From NCBI GenBank assembly GCA_023667285.1, contig JAMPAK010000001.1:319064-355039 (forward strand): a stretch of 35,976 nucleotides of DNA. Reading direction: 5' to 3'. Both the position numbers and the translations under genes were made by a program. Of this stretch, positions 23,608-32,600 are shown piece by piece. Position 1 is the stretch's first letter, and each line of letters opens with the position of its first letter. The notes under the pieces are model-generated. The model did no database searches. It had not been told where the DNA came from and saw nothing but the letters and a program-made list of their open reading frames with translations. This stretch comes from Muribaculaceae bacterium (GTDB lineage: Bacteria; Bacteroidota; Bacteroidia; Bacteroidales; Muribaculaceae).

Positions 23608-24432
23608 TCAACCCTCATTGTCCTGGTCGGTGAGAGAGCGGTAAAAATCCTTATAGTGGTCTTTATCACCTTCGTTCTTAGGTCCAATGAATGACTTTCC
23701 GGATGACTTGGCATACTCAATGAGACCAGGGTCGACATCGTCAGTTATCTGCATTACAGCATCGGCATAGTCAATGGCGAGGCGATTGAGGGTGGCGAAA
23801 TCTACAGGAGCCTCTCCTAACAGAGCCAGATCCTCATCTGTGAATCCATCCATCTTGAGTTTCTCTACAAAACGAGTATCCAAGGTTCCATCGAAACTCT
23901 CAGGCTGAAGAGCGTAGATAATTTTGGCAGAGCGGAAAGTGGGGTCATCGGCATACTTGCGACGGATGTAGAGGGGCGCGAGAGCCGATACCCAGCCGCT
24001 GCAGTGGATCACTGAGGGCTGCCAACGGAGTTTCTTGACCGTCTCAATAACGCCTGTCGTGAAGAACATGAGTCGCTCATCGTTCTCCTCAGGTATGAGG
24101 GCTGTCTCGAGTCCCTTCTCAGGGAGAGGATGGAAAAAATCATCGTTGTCAATGAAATAGACCTGCATCCTTGAGGGAAGCAGTGTGGCCACCTTAATAA
24201 TAAGTGGATGGTCATTGTCATCGATGACGAGGTTGAGACCGGAGAGGCGGATAACCTCATGAAGCTGATTGCGGCGCTCATTGACACACCCATATTTCGG
24301 GGTGAATATCCTGACCTCAAACTCCTTGCCATGGACACCCTGAGGGATGTCTCGTCCGAGTACAGACATTGATGTGTCGGGTACATAGGGCGACACTTCC
24401 TGAGAGATGAATAGAACTTTCTTTGCCTCCAT
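23608..24432 (-). CDS. GT5 starch/glycogen synthase N-terminal-domain protein
   Basis: 274 residues from ATG 24432 (MEAKKVLFISQEVSPYVP); further in-frame upstream codons lie within the leader. The sequence follows the N-terminal half of glycogen/starch synthase: a KVLFISQE strand, GVHGKEFEVRIFTPKYG, VYFIDNDDFF and VIHCSGWVSALAPLYIR (equivalent to the 'HxHDW' region). It stops before the second Rossmann domain with the ADP-glucose site, so it is about half of a normal GlgA. Such N-domain-only proteins are known in Bacteroidetes and may be regulatory. The catalytic KxGG-type motif is also altered near residue 20, so activity is doubtful. Confidence 0.8.
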   Translation of the reverse strand: MEAKKVLFISQEVSPYVPDTSMSVLGRDIPQGVHGKEFEVRIFTPKYGCVNERRNQLHEVIRLSGLNLVIDDNDHPLIIKVATLLPSRMQVYFIDNDDFFHPLPEKGLETALIPEENDERLMFFTTGVIETVKKLRWQPSVIHCSGWVSALAPLYIRRKYADDPTFRSAKIIYALQPESFDGTLDTRFVEKLKMDGFTDEDLALLGEAPVDFATLNRLAIDYADAVMQITDDVDPGLIEYAKSSGKSFIGPKNEGDKDHYKDFYRSLTDQDNEG

Positions 24433-24522
24433 TAGCAGATAGATGAATGAGATGGATATGTAAATGCGGTCTTTGATGAAACGAATGGGCATCCCTTCGT
24501 TCAGAGACGCAAATTCGCGGTG

Positions 24523-24530
24523 CAAAGTTA
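24523..24530 (-). promoter_or_regulatory. -7 box (TAACTTTG) for the GT5-like/DUF4270 operon
   Basis: On the minus strand, TAACTTTG is followed by a leader of about 85 nt to ATG 24432. No clear -33 TTTG at the usual distance. It is arranged divergently from the rpoD promoter. Confidence 0.55.
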
Positions 24531-24633
24531 CGGATTTTTCACTAAATTCCGTCCAGAGCAAACATTAAAATTGACCATCCACCTAAAGTTTTCACGCTTT
24601 TTAACAACCACCGATAAATTTTCATTCGGATTT

Positions 24634-24665
24634 TTTGGCTAATTGTCGAATATTAACTAACTTTG
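24634..24665 (+). promoter_or_regulatory. rpoD promoter (TTTG -N20- TAACTTTG)
   Basis: TTTG at 24634-24637, a 20-nt spacer and TAACTTTG at 24658-24665. Transcription would begin near 24672, only about 20 nt before the ATG. This is the promoter type read by the sigma factor it produces. Confidence 0.7.
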
Positions 24666-24690
24666 TGCGTTAAATGTGCGTTAAGAAAAC

Positions 24691-25551
24691 ATGAGACAAT
24701 TAAAGATTACCAAATCAATCACCAACCGTGAAAGCGCATCGCTCGACAAATTCCTTCAAGAGATTGGCCGTGAAGAACTTATCTCAGTGGAAGAAGAGGT
24801 AGAGCTTGCACAGCGTATACATCAGGGGGACCAGAGGGCTCTTGACAAGCTCGTGCGTGCCAACCTTCGTTTCGTGGTTTCTGTTGCAAAGCAGTATCAG
24901 AACCAAGGCTTGAGTCTGCCTGACCTTATCAACGAGGGGAACCTTGGCCTCATAAAGGCCGCTCAAAAGTTTGATGAGACACGCGGTTTCAAGTTTATCT
25001 CTTATGCGGTGTGGTGGATTCGTCAGTCAATACTCCAAGCACTCGCAGAGCAGAGCCGCATAGTGCGCCTTCCTCTCAACCAGGTTGGCTCGCTCAACAA
25101 GATTAGCAAGGCGCTGTCGAAATTTGAGCAGGAAAACGAACGCCGCCCCTCTCCTGAGGAGCTGGCAGAGAAACTCGAGGTGCCTGTAGACAAGATAGCC
25201 GATACACTCAAGGTGTCAGGGCGCCATATCTCTGTAGATGCCCCCTTTGTGGAGGGAGAGGACAATAGTCTGCTCGACGTTCTCACAAACGACGACTCCC
25301 CCATGGCCGATGCGACCTTAAACCAGGAGTCACTATCGAGAGAGGTGGATCGTGCACTCAAGCAGCTCCACGACCGTGAGCGTGAGATATTGAAGATGTT
25401 CTTCGGTATAGGCTGTCAGGAGATGACGCTTGAGGAGATAGGGGCGAAGTTTGACCTCACCCGTGAGCGTGTCCGCCAGATTAAGGAGAAAGCCATCCGC
25501 AGGCTTAAGGGCCAGAAGAGCCATCTTCTGAAGTCTTATCTCGGGCAGTAA
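24691..25551 (+). CDS. rpoD: Primary RNA polymerase sigma factor RpoD/SigA (short Bacteroidetes form)
   Basis: 286 residues. Bacteroidetes primary sigma factors lack the long region 1.1 and are about this size. Region 1.2/2 is visible ([56 protein letters not shown] and the -10-reading [11 protein letters not shown]), then region 3 ([14 protein letters not shown]) and region 4 with the -35-binding helix ([28 protein letters not shown]). It should recognise the TTTG/TAnnTTTG promoters seen across this window. A terminator follows. Confidence 0.97.
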   Translation: MRQLKITKSITNRESASLDKFLQEIGREELISVEEEVELAQRIHQGDQRALDKLVRANLRFVVSVAKQYQNQGLSLPDLINEGNLGLIKAAQKFDETRGFKFISYAVWWIRQSILQALAEQSRIVRLPLNQVGSLNKISKALSKFEQENERRPSPEELAEKLEVPVDKIADTLKVSGRHISVDAPFVEGEDNSLLDVLTNDDSPMADATLNQESLSREVDRALKQLHDREREILKMFFGIGCQEMTLEEIGAKFDLTRERVRQIKEKAIRRLKGQKSHLLKSYLGQ

Positions 25552-25579
25552 GAGAATATACAAGTCACCAATTTATAAT

Positions 25580-25638
25580 AGGCACTTTATGAATCCCTTT
25601 CTTCATTTGAGAGGAAACGGCTTGTAAAGTGCCTTTTC
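25580..25638 (+). terminator. Rho-independent terminator after rpoD
   Basis: A perfect 10-bp stem, aggcacttta (25580-25589) and taaagtgcct (25625-25634), closes a 35-nt internal arm and is followed by a short TTTTCCTT tract. The long loop may hold an inner stem. Confidence 0.65.
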
Positions 25639-25652
25639 CTTAAACCATTACC

Positions 25653-26825
25653 ATGTCACCGTTTCAACTATTGCTTCTGTCACTGACGGTCACTGTCAGC
25701 AATCCTCTCCCGGAAGCCCGGGAGAATGTCCCCGTAGTAGTCAAACTTCCGGCCAAAGGAGCGGAGGTCCGCTCAGTCAGTATAGCCGGACATCCGGATA
25801 TGCCCTGGCAACTTGACGACATGAACCGCGATGGCCGCGCCGACGAACTCGTGATGATGCTCGATCTCAAGCCGTCTGAGACCGTCAAACTGAATGTCAA
25901 TCTCTCAGAGAAGGAACCGACCACGGAATTTGAGGCCAAGACAGAAGCTTACATCAAACTCAACGATAAGAATCAGAAGCATCCACGCATACAGGCCATC
26001 AGTTATCCCGGCGATGCAGACAACCGCCAGATGTATAATTCGATATATGGACACGGCGCAGTGCTTGAGGGGCTATATTCAGCCATCCGTCTATATATGG
26101 ACAACCGTCAGAGCGTGGATCTCTATGCCAAAAATCACCCTCAACTTGAACTCGAGACAACGGGATTCTACACCACTGTCGAGCAGATGGAGAATGGCTA
26201 TGGCCGAGATATTCTCTGGGCGGGGACATCTGTGGCCCTCGGTTCGTTCCGCGGCTGGTCAGGCACAGAACCGCTTACTATTGACTCTGTGGACACCCGT
26301 GGGCAGAGCATAGTCACCACAGGGCCGCTCCGCTCGGTGGTCGAGGTTACAGACCGGGGCTGGGTAATGAAGCCGGGCGACAAGCCTGTTGACATGACTC
26401 AGCGCTACACCATCTATGCAGGGCGCAGGGACTATCAGGTTGACATCCACATATCGGGTGCTCCTGCCGGCGCAGTATATTGCACCGGAGTCCAGAAGGT
26501 GATGGAGGATAACACCGGATTTGTGAATCAGGATGGCCTCGCAGGCTCATGGGGTTGGAATATACCGGAGAAGAAATATCAGGAACTCAAGGACACGCTG
26601 GGACTTGGCATATATGTGCCGAAGCCTTTTCTCTACCGTACGATTGAGGATGATGTCAATTATCTCACTCTTCTTCAGCCGGACAGCAGGGGGAATATCC
26701 GCTATACCTTCACATCGGCTGCGCTGAGGGATGAAACCTCACCGCGCACAGCTGAGGCTTGGTTCGCATGGCTGAAACGCTGGAAGAAAGAACTTGCCAA
26801 CCCCGTGAAAGTGACAGTAAAGTAA
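25653..26825 (+). CDS. DUF4861 domain-containing exported protein
   Basis: 390 residues. It begins MSPFQLLLLSLTVTVSNPLPE, a short signal peptide. The protein (PWQLDDMNRDGRADELVMM, YGHGAVLEGLYSAIRLYMDNR, VALGSFRGW, RDYQVDIHISG, NQDGLAGSWGWNIPEKKYQE) corresponds to DUF4861, a Bacteroidetes family typically found in pectin/rhamnogalacturonan loci; function is uncharacterised as far as I know. It is followed by an acetylesterase, pectate lyase and large glycosidase. No -7 box was found upstream; the rpoD terminator lies directly before it. Confidence 0.8.
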   Translation: MSPFQLLLLSLTVTVSNPLPEARENVPVVVKLPAKGAEVRSVSIAGHPDMPWQLDDMNRDGRADELVMMLDLKPSETVKLNVNLSEKEPTTEFEAKTEAYIKLNDKNQKHPRIQAISYPGDADNRQMYNSIYGHGAVLEGLYSAIRLYMDNRQSVDLYAKNHPQLELETTGFYTTVEQMENGYGRDILWAGTSVALGSFRGWSGTEPLTIDSVDTRGQSIVTTGPLRSVVEVTDRGWVMKPGDKPVDMTQRYTIYAGRRDYQVDIHISGAPAGAVYCTGVQKVMEDNTGFVNQDGLAGSWGWNIPEKKYQELKDTLGLGIYVPKPFLYRTIEDDVNYLTLLQPDSRGNIRYTFTSAALRDETSPRTAEAWFAWLKRWKKELANPVKVTVK

Positions 26826-26850
26826 CACGTACAACCAAAATTTAAGGACC

Positions 26851-27693
26851 ATGAAATATCTATCATCACTGATTTTAGCCCTAGGGCTGCCCCTTGCAGC
26901 ATTTGGAGCGCCGACAGAACAGACAGACACCGTCACCATCTTCATGATTGGGGACTCGACAATGGCCAACAAGCCCCTGGACAAGCAGAACCAGGAGCGC
27001 GGCTGGGGCCAGATGCTGCCCCTATATTTCCAGGGGCCTGTCAAGATTGACAATCATGCTATGAACGGCCGCTCATCCAAGAGTTTTCGTGCTGAAGGCC
27101 GCTGGGATGTCATAATGGAGAAGATTCGTCCGGGCGACTATGTGATTATCCAGTTTGGCCACAACGATGAGAAGATCAAAAATAAGGACCGCTACACAGA
27201 GCCAGGCACAACCTTTGACGAGACCCTGCGCAACTATGTGAACGACACAAAGGCCAAGGGTGGAATACCTATCCTGATGAACGCAATAGTTCGCCGCAAC
27301 TTCCCTGCAGGAACCACAGTGGCAGAGGACCGCGATGACAACCCGCCTGTAGGACCTACAAAGGACACAGAAGGGGGTGTGATTCTTGTGGATACTCATG
27401 GAGCATATCTTGAATCGCCTCGCAATGTGGCCAAGGAGACAGGAGTCACCTTCATCGACATGAACAAGATGACCCACAAACTTGTGCAGGAACTTGGCCC
27501 GACACTGTCGCGCGAGATGTTCATGTGGATTCCGGCCAATACATATGAGTTCTGCCCGAAAGGGAAGGCTGACAATACACACTTGAATGTCCTTGGCGGA
27601 ATCCTTGTGTCGCGACTTGCGGCGAATGCTCTTGCGGAGCAGGTGCCTGACCTCAGAAAGTATATCAAGCCTGAGGTTTGGAACTTGAAGTAA
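26851..27693 (+). CDS. Rhamnogalacturonan acetylesterase-like SGNH hydrolase (CE12-like)
   Basis: 280 residues with signal peptide (MKYLSSLILALGLPLAAFGA). The SGNH catalytic set is complete: Ser36 in MIGDSTMA, Gly73 in MNGRSSKSF, Asn105 in QFGHND, and Asp241/His244 in ADNTHLN. GRSSKSF and FGHNDEK are typical of rhamnogalacturonan acetylesterases, which remove acetyl groups from pectic RG-I. It is 25 bp downstream of the DUF4861 gene, so probably co-transcribed. A strong terminator follows. Confidence 0.9.
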   Translation: MKYLSSLILALGLPLAAFGAPTEQTDTVTIFMIGDSTMANKPLDKQNQERGWGQMLPLYFQGPVKIDNHAMNGRSSKSFRAEGRWDVIMEKIRPGDYVIIQFGHNDEKIKNKDRYTEPGTTFDETLRNYVNDTKAKGGIPILMNAIVRRNFPAGTTVAEDRDDNPPVGPTKDTEGGVILVDTHGAYLESPRNVAKETGVTFIDMNKMTHKLVQELGPTLSREMFMWIPANTYEFCPKGKADNTHLNVLGGILVSRLAANALAEQVPDLRKYIKPEVWNLK

Positions 27694-27720
27694 AAATCAA
27701 GGTTAATTTCCAATAGAATC

Positions 27721-27778
27721 ACTGACCCGTATGACCGTGAAGATTTCCGGTCTGTACGGGTCAGTATTTTCATATTTT
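27721..27778 (+). terminator. Terminator after the acetylesterase gene
   Basis: A stem of 11 perfect bp, actgacccgta (27721-27731) and tacgggtcagt (27755-27765), is extended internally by tgacc/ggtc pairing and followed by ATTTTCATATTTT. It ends the DUF4861-esterase unit. Confidence 0.75.
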
Positions 27779-27813
27779 CACTGATTTATATCTAATTTCT
27801 AACCATAATTGGC

Positions 27814-27821
27814 TATCTTTG
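27814..27821 (+). promoter_or_regulatory. -7 box (TATCTTTG) upstream of the signal-peptide relic and pectate lyase
   Basis: Exact TAnnTTTG match, with transcription predicted from about 27828. It is placed ideally for the decayed ORF at 27848 and now probably drives the pectate lyase and large glycosidase with a leader of about 150 nt. Confidence 0.55.
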
Positions 27822-27847
27822 CAGATATGAGCCCTTGAACTGATATC

Positions 27848-27952
27848 ATGACCGTAAAAAAGAGTGTTATCTTTATTTTTCGCAATCGCGACAGGCTTTG
27901 CCTTGTCTGCACAATAACCGAACAAAGAGGAGTGATTCGGCCAAGGATGTGA
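27848..27952 (+). pseudogene. Relic of an exported-protein gene (frameshifted signal peptide)
   Basis: ATG 27848 opens MTVKKSVIFIF. If one T of the run at about 27873-27877 is skipped, the frame continues as AIATGFALSAQ, completing a classic Bacteroidetes signal peptide, and then meets TAA immediately. Unshifted, the frame gives a 34-residue peptide ending at 27952 with no known features. The best reading is the 5' stump of a lost secreted enzyme or SusC/D-type gene whose promoter is retained. A translated upstream ORF regulating the pectate lyase is an alternative. Confidence 0.5.
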
Positions 27953-27976
27953 CAACAAAATATCGGGAAATCAAGC

Positions 27977-29668
27977 ATGGATAGAGCGAAAATCATAATT
28001 ATGGCCGCAGCCACGGCATTGAATGTGGCTGCGCAATATCCCACTATCCCCGACTCTATCAAGGATCGTGGAGCAAGGATGGAAGCCGAGTGGAAAGCCC
28101 TCTCAGACAAAGCATGGACAGAGGCACTGCCAATAGTGATGAAGGAAGCCGAGGAGGGCCGACCTTATCGTCCGTGGGCCTCAAAGCCGGAAGACCTTGA
28201 AAAAAGCGATATCCCCGCATTTCCCGGAGCCGAGGGTGGCGGCGCATATACCCGCGGAGGCCGTGGCGGAAAGGTGTGTGTGGTGACGTCTTTGTCCGAC
28301 AGCGGCCCCGGCACACTGCGCGAGGCTGTCGAGAAGGGTGGAGCGAGGACCATTGTCTTCAATGTCTCGGGGGTGATAAGGCTCAAGTCGCCCATCGTAG
28401 CCAGAGCGCCATATGTCACCATTCTGGGGCAGACTGCTCCGGGAGACGGTGTGTGTGTCACAGGCGCTTCATTCCTGATTGACACGCACGATGTAGTGAT
28501 ACGCCATATGCGCTTCAGAAGAGAAGGAATGGATGTGGCCTTCCGCGATGATGCTCTTGGGGGAAATGCCGTGGGCAATATCATACTCGACCATATCTCG
28601 GCGTCGTGGGGGCTTGATGAGAATATGTCGATATACCGCCATGTCTACAACCGTGACCCGGAGACAGGGAAAGGACAGAAACTCCCTACGGTCAATATTA
28701 CCATACAGAACTCCATCTTCTCAGAGGCGCTTGACCTTTACAACCATGCATTTGGCGCCACAATCGGTGGACACAACAGCACATTTGCACGTAATCTTTT
28801 TGCCTCAAATATCTCGCGCAACTGCTCGATAGGGATGGATGAGGACTTCAATTTCATTAACAATGTCACCTACAATTGGTGGAACCGCACCATAGACGGG
28901 GGTGACCATACGAGCCGCCTGAATATTATCAACAACAACTTTAAGCCTGGGCCTGTCACCGAACTGAACTCAGCGGATGCGCCTATCCGCTATAGAATTA
29001 TCAAGATGGAGGCCGGACGCGACAAGGCTCATCAGAATAATTTCGGGAAGGCTTATGTCAATGGCAACCGTGTGTGGGGATATGACTCCATCAGTGCCAA
29101 TAACTGGGCCGGGGGGGTGCAGATATTCAACAAACCTGTCCCGGCAGAGAGAATCGAAGAACTCATGGCTGACAAGCCGTTCCCTATGGCTGATGTGACA
29201 ATCATGGATGCCAATGAGGCTTATGGATATGTGCTTGAAAACGCCGGGGCCACTCGACCTGTCAGGGATGCGGTGGATGCCCGTGTTATCGAGACCGTGA
29301 GGTCCGGTAAAGCAATATATGCGGAGGATGCAGAACAGGCCATATGCTCATCTCCCTATGTGAAACGCCGCCTGCCGGACGACTCGTATAAACTCGGCAT
29401 TATCACAGACCCACGCCAGGTGGGCGGACTTCCTGAATATAAAGGTGAGCCGAGGGTGGACAGCGACAATGACGGCCTCCCGGATGAGTGGGAGAAGTCA
29501 CACGGATTGAACCCTGCAGACCCGGCTGACTCCGCCAAGGACTCAGGTAATGGATATACATGGATCGAAGTGTATGGCAATGAGTTGGCCGACGGGGATA
29601 TGTATCTCTCCACGTCATTTCATGAGCCGGCAGTCGACAATCCTCTCATCTCATCGCGACAAAGATGA
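27977..29668 (+). CDS. Secreted pectate lyase-like protein (PL1-type beta-helix)
   Basis: 563 residues with signal peptide (KIIIMAAATALNVAAQ, cleavage after residue 20). The parallel beta-helix begins at about residue 80 (FPGAEGGGAYTRGGRGGKV, SGPGTLREAVEK, TIVFNVSGVIRL, IRHMRFR, NIILDHISASWGLDE), the arrangement of Bacteroidetes PL1 lyases that cleave polygalacturonan by beta-elimination. The C-terminal DSDNDGLPDEWEKSHGLNP is a calcium-binding TSP3-like repeat often found at the end of these enzymes. The stop overlaps the next start (ATGA). Exact PL1 subfamily not assignable by eye. Confidence 0.88.
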   Translation: MDRAKIIIMAAATALNVAAQYPTIPDSIKDRGARMEAEWKALSDKAWTEALPIVMKEAEEGRPYRPWASKPEDLEKSDIPAFPGAEGGGAYTRGGRGGKVCVVTSLSDSGPGTLREAVEKGGARTIVFNVSGVIRLKSPIVARAPYVTILGQTAPGDGVCVTGASFLIDTHDVVIRHMRFRREGMDVAFRDDALGGNAVGNIILDHISASWGLDENMSIYRHVYNRDPETGKGQKLPTVNITIQNSIFSEALDLYNHAFGATIGGHNSTFARNLFASNISRNCSIGMDEDFNFINNVTYNWWNRTIDGGDHTSRLNIINNNFKPGPVTELNSADAPIRYRIIKMEAGRDKAHQNNFGKAYVNGNRVWGYDSISANNWAGGVQIFNKPVPAERIEELMADKPFPMADVTIMDANEAYGYVLENAGATRPVRDAVDARVIETVRSGKAIYAEDAEQAICSSPYVKRRLPDDSYKLGIITDPRQVGGLPEYKGEPRVDSDNDGLPDEWEKSHGLNPADPADSAKDSGNGYTWIEVYGNELADGDMYLSTSFHEPAVDNPLISSRQR

Positions 29669-32600
29669 ACAACTTTTCACGCACACTTCTCTCTCTGGGG
29701 CTGGTGGCGCTTGCCAGTATGGCCTCAGATGCCCAAGACCTGATTCATTACTCAGGCGATAAGCTGTCAGACCCTAATCGCCACGATGGAGGATTGAGTC
29801 CGGTGGTTGGGGTGCATAATATCCAGACAATGAGAGCCAATCGTCGTTATGACCTGTATGACACCAATTCAAACGGTTGGACTTATAACCATCAGCCGAT
29901 GATGGCATGGTGGAACGGTAAGTTCTACATGCATTATCTGTCCAATCCGGTCGATGAGCACGTGGGGGCAGGGAGGACTCTGCTCCAGACCTCGGCCGAT
30001 GGCTATACATGGAGCACACCGGAAATCCTTTTCCCGATATATCCGCTCCCTGATGGCTACAAGAAGGAAGGGGTTGACGGAGAGGCGAAGAATCATTTTG
30101 CGGTAATGCACCAGCGGGTGGGGTTTTATGTCTCTAAGAATGGACGCCTGATAGCCATGGGCAACTATGGGATATGCATGAATCCCAAGGATGATCCAAA
30201 CGACGGGAATGGGATAGGCCGTGTGGTGAGAGAGATTTATCCCGATGGAAGATTCGGCCCTATCCATTTCATCTATTATAACCATGGTTTCAACGAGAGC
30301 AACACTCTATATCCGTCGTTCAGAAGGAGCAAGGACAAGGGATTCAGGGAGGCCTGTGAGGAGATACTGGCCAATCCGCTCTACCGGATGCAGTGGGTGG
30401 AAGAGGCAGACCGCAATGACTCGATAATCCCTCTGAAGAATCCCTATAAGGCTTTCTGCTGGTATACACTGCCGAATGGCAATATCGCTGCTCTCTGGAA
30501 ACATGCTCTGACCTCAGTGAGCAAAGATGGAGGCAATACATGGCTTGAGCCTGTGGAGAGGGCTGTGGGATTTGTCAACAGCAATGCAAAAATCTGGGGG
30601 CAAAGACTCAGCGATGGGACATTTGCAACTGTCTATAATCCAGCAGAGTTCAGATGGCCATTGGCCATATCGCTCAGCAGCGACGGGTTAGACTACACGA
30701 CTCTCAATCTTATACACGGAGAGGTTCCACCGATGAGATATGGAGGTCAATATAAGTCGTTCGGACCCCAATATGTCAGAGGGATCCAGGAGGGCAACGG
30801 TGTTCCGCCTGACGGGGATCTGTGGGTGACGTATAGTGTGGGTAAGGAGGATATGTGGGTGGCCCATATCCCTGTGCCAGTGCAACTCACAGCCATTCGC
30901 CATGCATCGGCCAAGGATTTAGATTCATGTGAGACCCTTGCAGACCTACGAGAATGGAACATTTACTCCCCTGTGCTTGCTCCGGTCTCTATGGAGGTGG
31001 CCAAGGGAGCCAAGTGGCTGCGACTCGCAGACAAGGATCCTTTTGATGTGGCGAAGGTTGAGAGGAAAATTCCGCCGTCTCGTGAACTGATCGTTGAGTT
31101 TGACATCATGGCATCACAGAATGATCACGGGAGGCTGTTGATAGAATTTGTAGATGAGAGCGGCACTGCATGTGCGCGTCTCGAACTTACCCCCGATGGG
31201 ATTTTCCGCTCGAAGGGTGGTGCGAGATATGGGAAAATCATATCGTACAATCAGGGAGAAACATATCATGTGAGAGTAGATATTTCTGTGAGATCGCGCA
31301 CATCAACTGTATATGTGAATGGAGAGAAACGCTCTACGCGCATGCTTTTCGCCCCTGTGAAAGAGGTAGAGAGGGTAGTGTTCAGGACAGGTGGACATAA
31401 TAATTTTCCTACTGTGGACACTGAGCCTGACCAGTCAGACGACATGCCTCGTGCCAATGACTTAGACCCGGAGGCCATCTATAGAATAAGGAATCTAACG
31501 ACACGTTCCCACGATGAGGATTCGACTGCGGCAATACTGCGTTATGATGATTTCGCGCATCATGCTGAGTATTTTAACTCAGTGGATGATGAGAGCATCG
31601 TCCAGGCTATCCCAAACGATGAGGCTTCGGAGTGGATGAAGGCTAACATTCCCTTGTTTGAGTGTCCGGATCGGGGGATAGAGGAAATCTACTATTTCCG
31701 TTGGTGGACTCTGCGCAAGCATATCAAGAAGACTCCTGTGGGTTGGGGAATGACGGAGTTTCTCGTGCCGCGCAGTTATGCAGACCGATATAATCTCATA
31801 GCATGTGCCATTGGCCATCATATATATGAGAGCCGCTGGCTACGGGACCAAAGATGGCTCAACGGCATCATCAATACGTGGTATCATGGCAATGAAGGGA
31901 CACCGATGGAGAAAATGATGAAATTCAGTTCATGGAACCCGGATGCTTTATATGGCAGATTTCTTGTAAACGGCGACATTGCACGCCTGAGCGAACTGTA
32001 TCCGGACCTCTGTGCAGAGTATGTCCGCTGGGAAGAGAGCCATCGTCTTCCCTCGGGGCTATACTGGCAGAGAGATGTCTCGGATGGGATGGAGGAGAGC
32101 ATAAGTGGCGCGCGTCGCGAGCACCATGCCAGACCATCAATCAACTCATATATGTATGGAAATGCCCGCGCGCTGGCATCCATTGCTACCATACTGGAGT
32201 ATGATGAGGAGAGTAAAAATTGGGCTCTGAAGGCTGACACTCTCAAGCGCCTTATCATGGAAAATTTGTGGAGCGATGAGGATTGTTTTTTTGAGACACT
32301 GAGGGGAGACACTGTTGCCCATGTCCGCGAGGCTATCGGATATATCCCTTGGTATTTCAATCTTCCGGACTCGGGGGTGTATGAGAGGGCATGGCTTCAG
32401 ATTGAAGACCCTGAGGGATTCTCAGCACCACGGGGACTCACCACCGCCGAGCGGAGGCATCCGGAGTTTCGCACACATGGGGTTGGACAATGTGAATGGG
32501 ACGGCGCCATATGGCCTTTTGCAACTTCGCAGACTCTCACAGCGCTTGCCAACTATCTCAACTCGACGTCATCGCCCATAGTGAGCGACAGCACATATTT

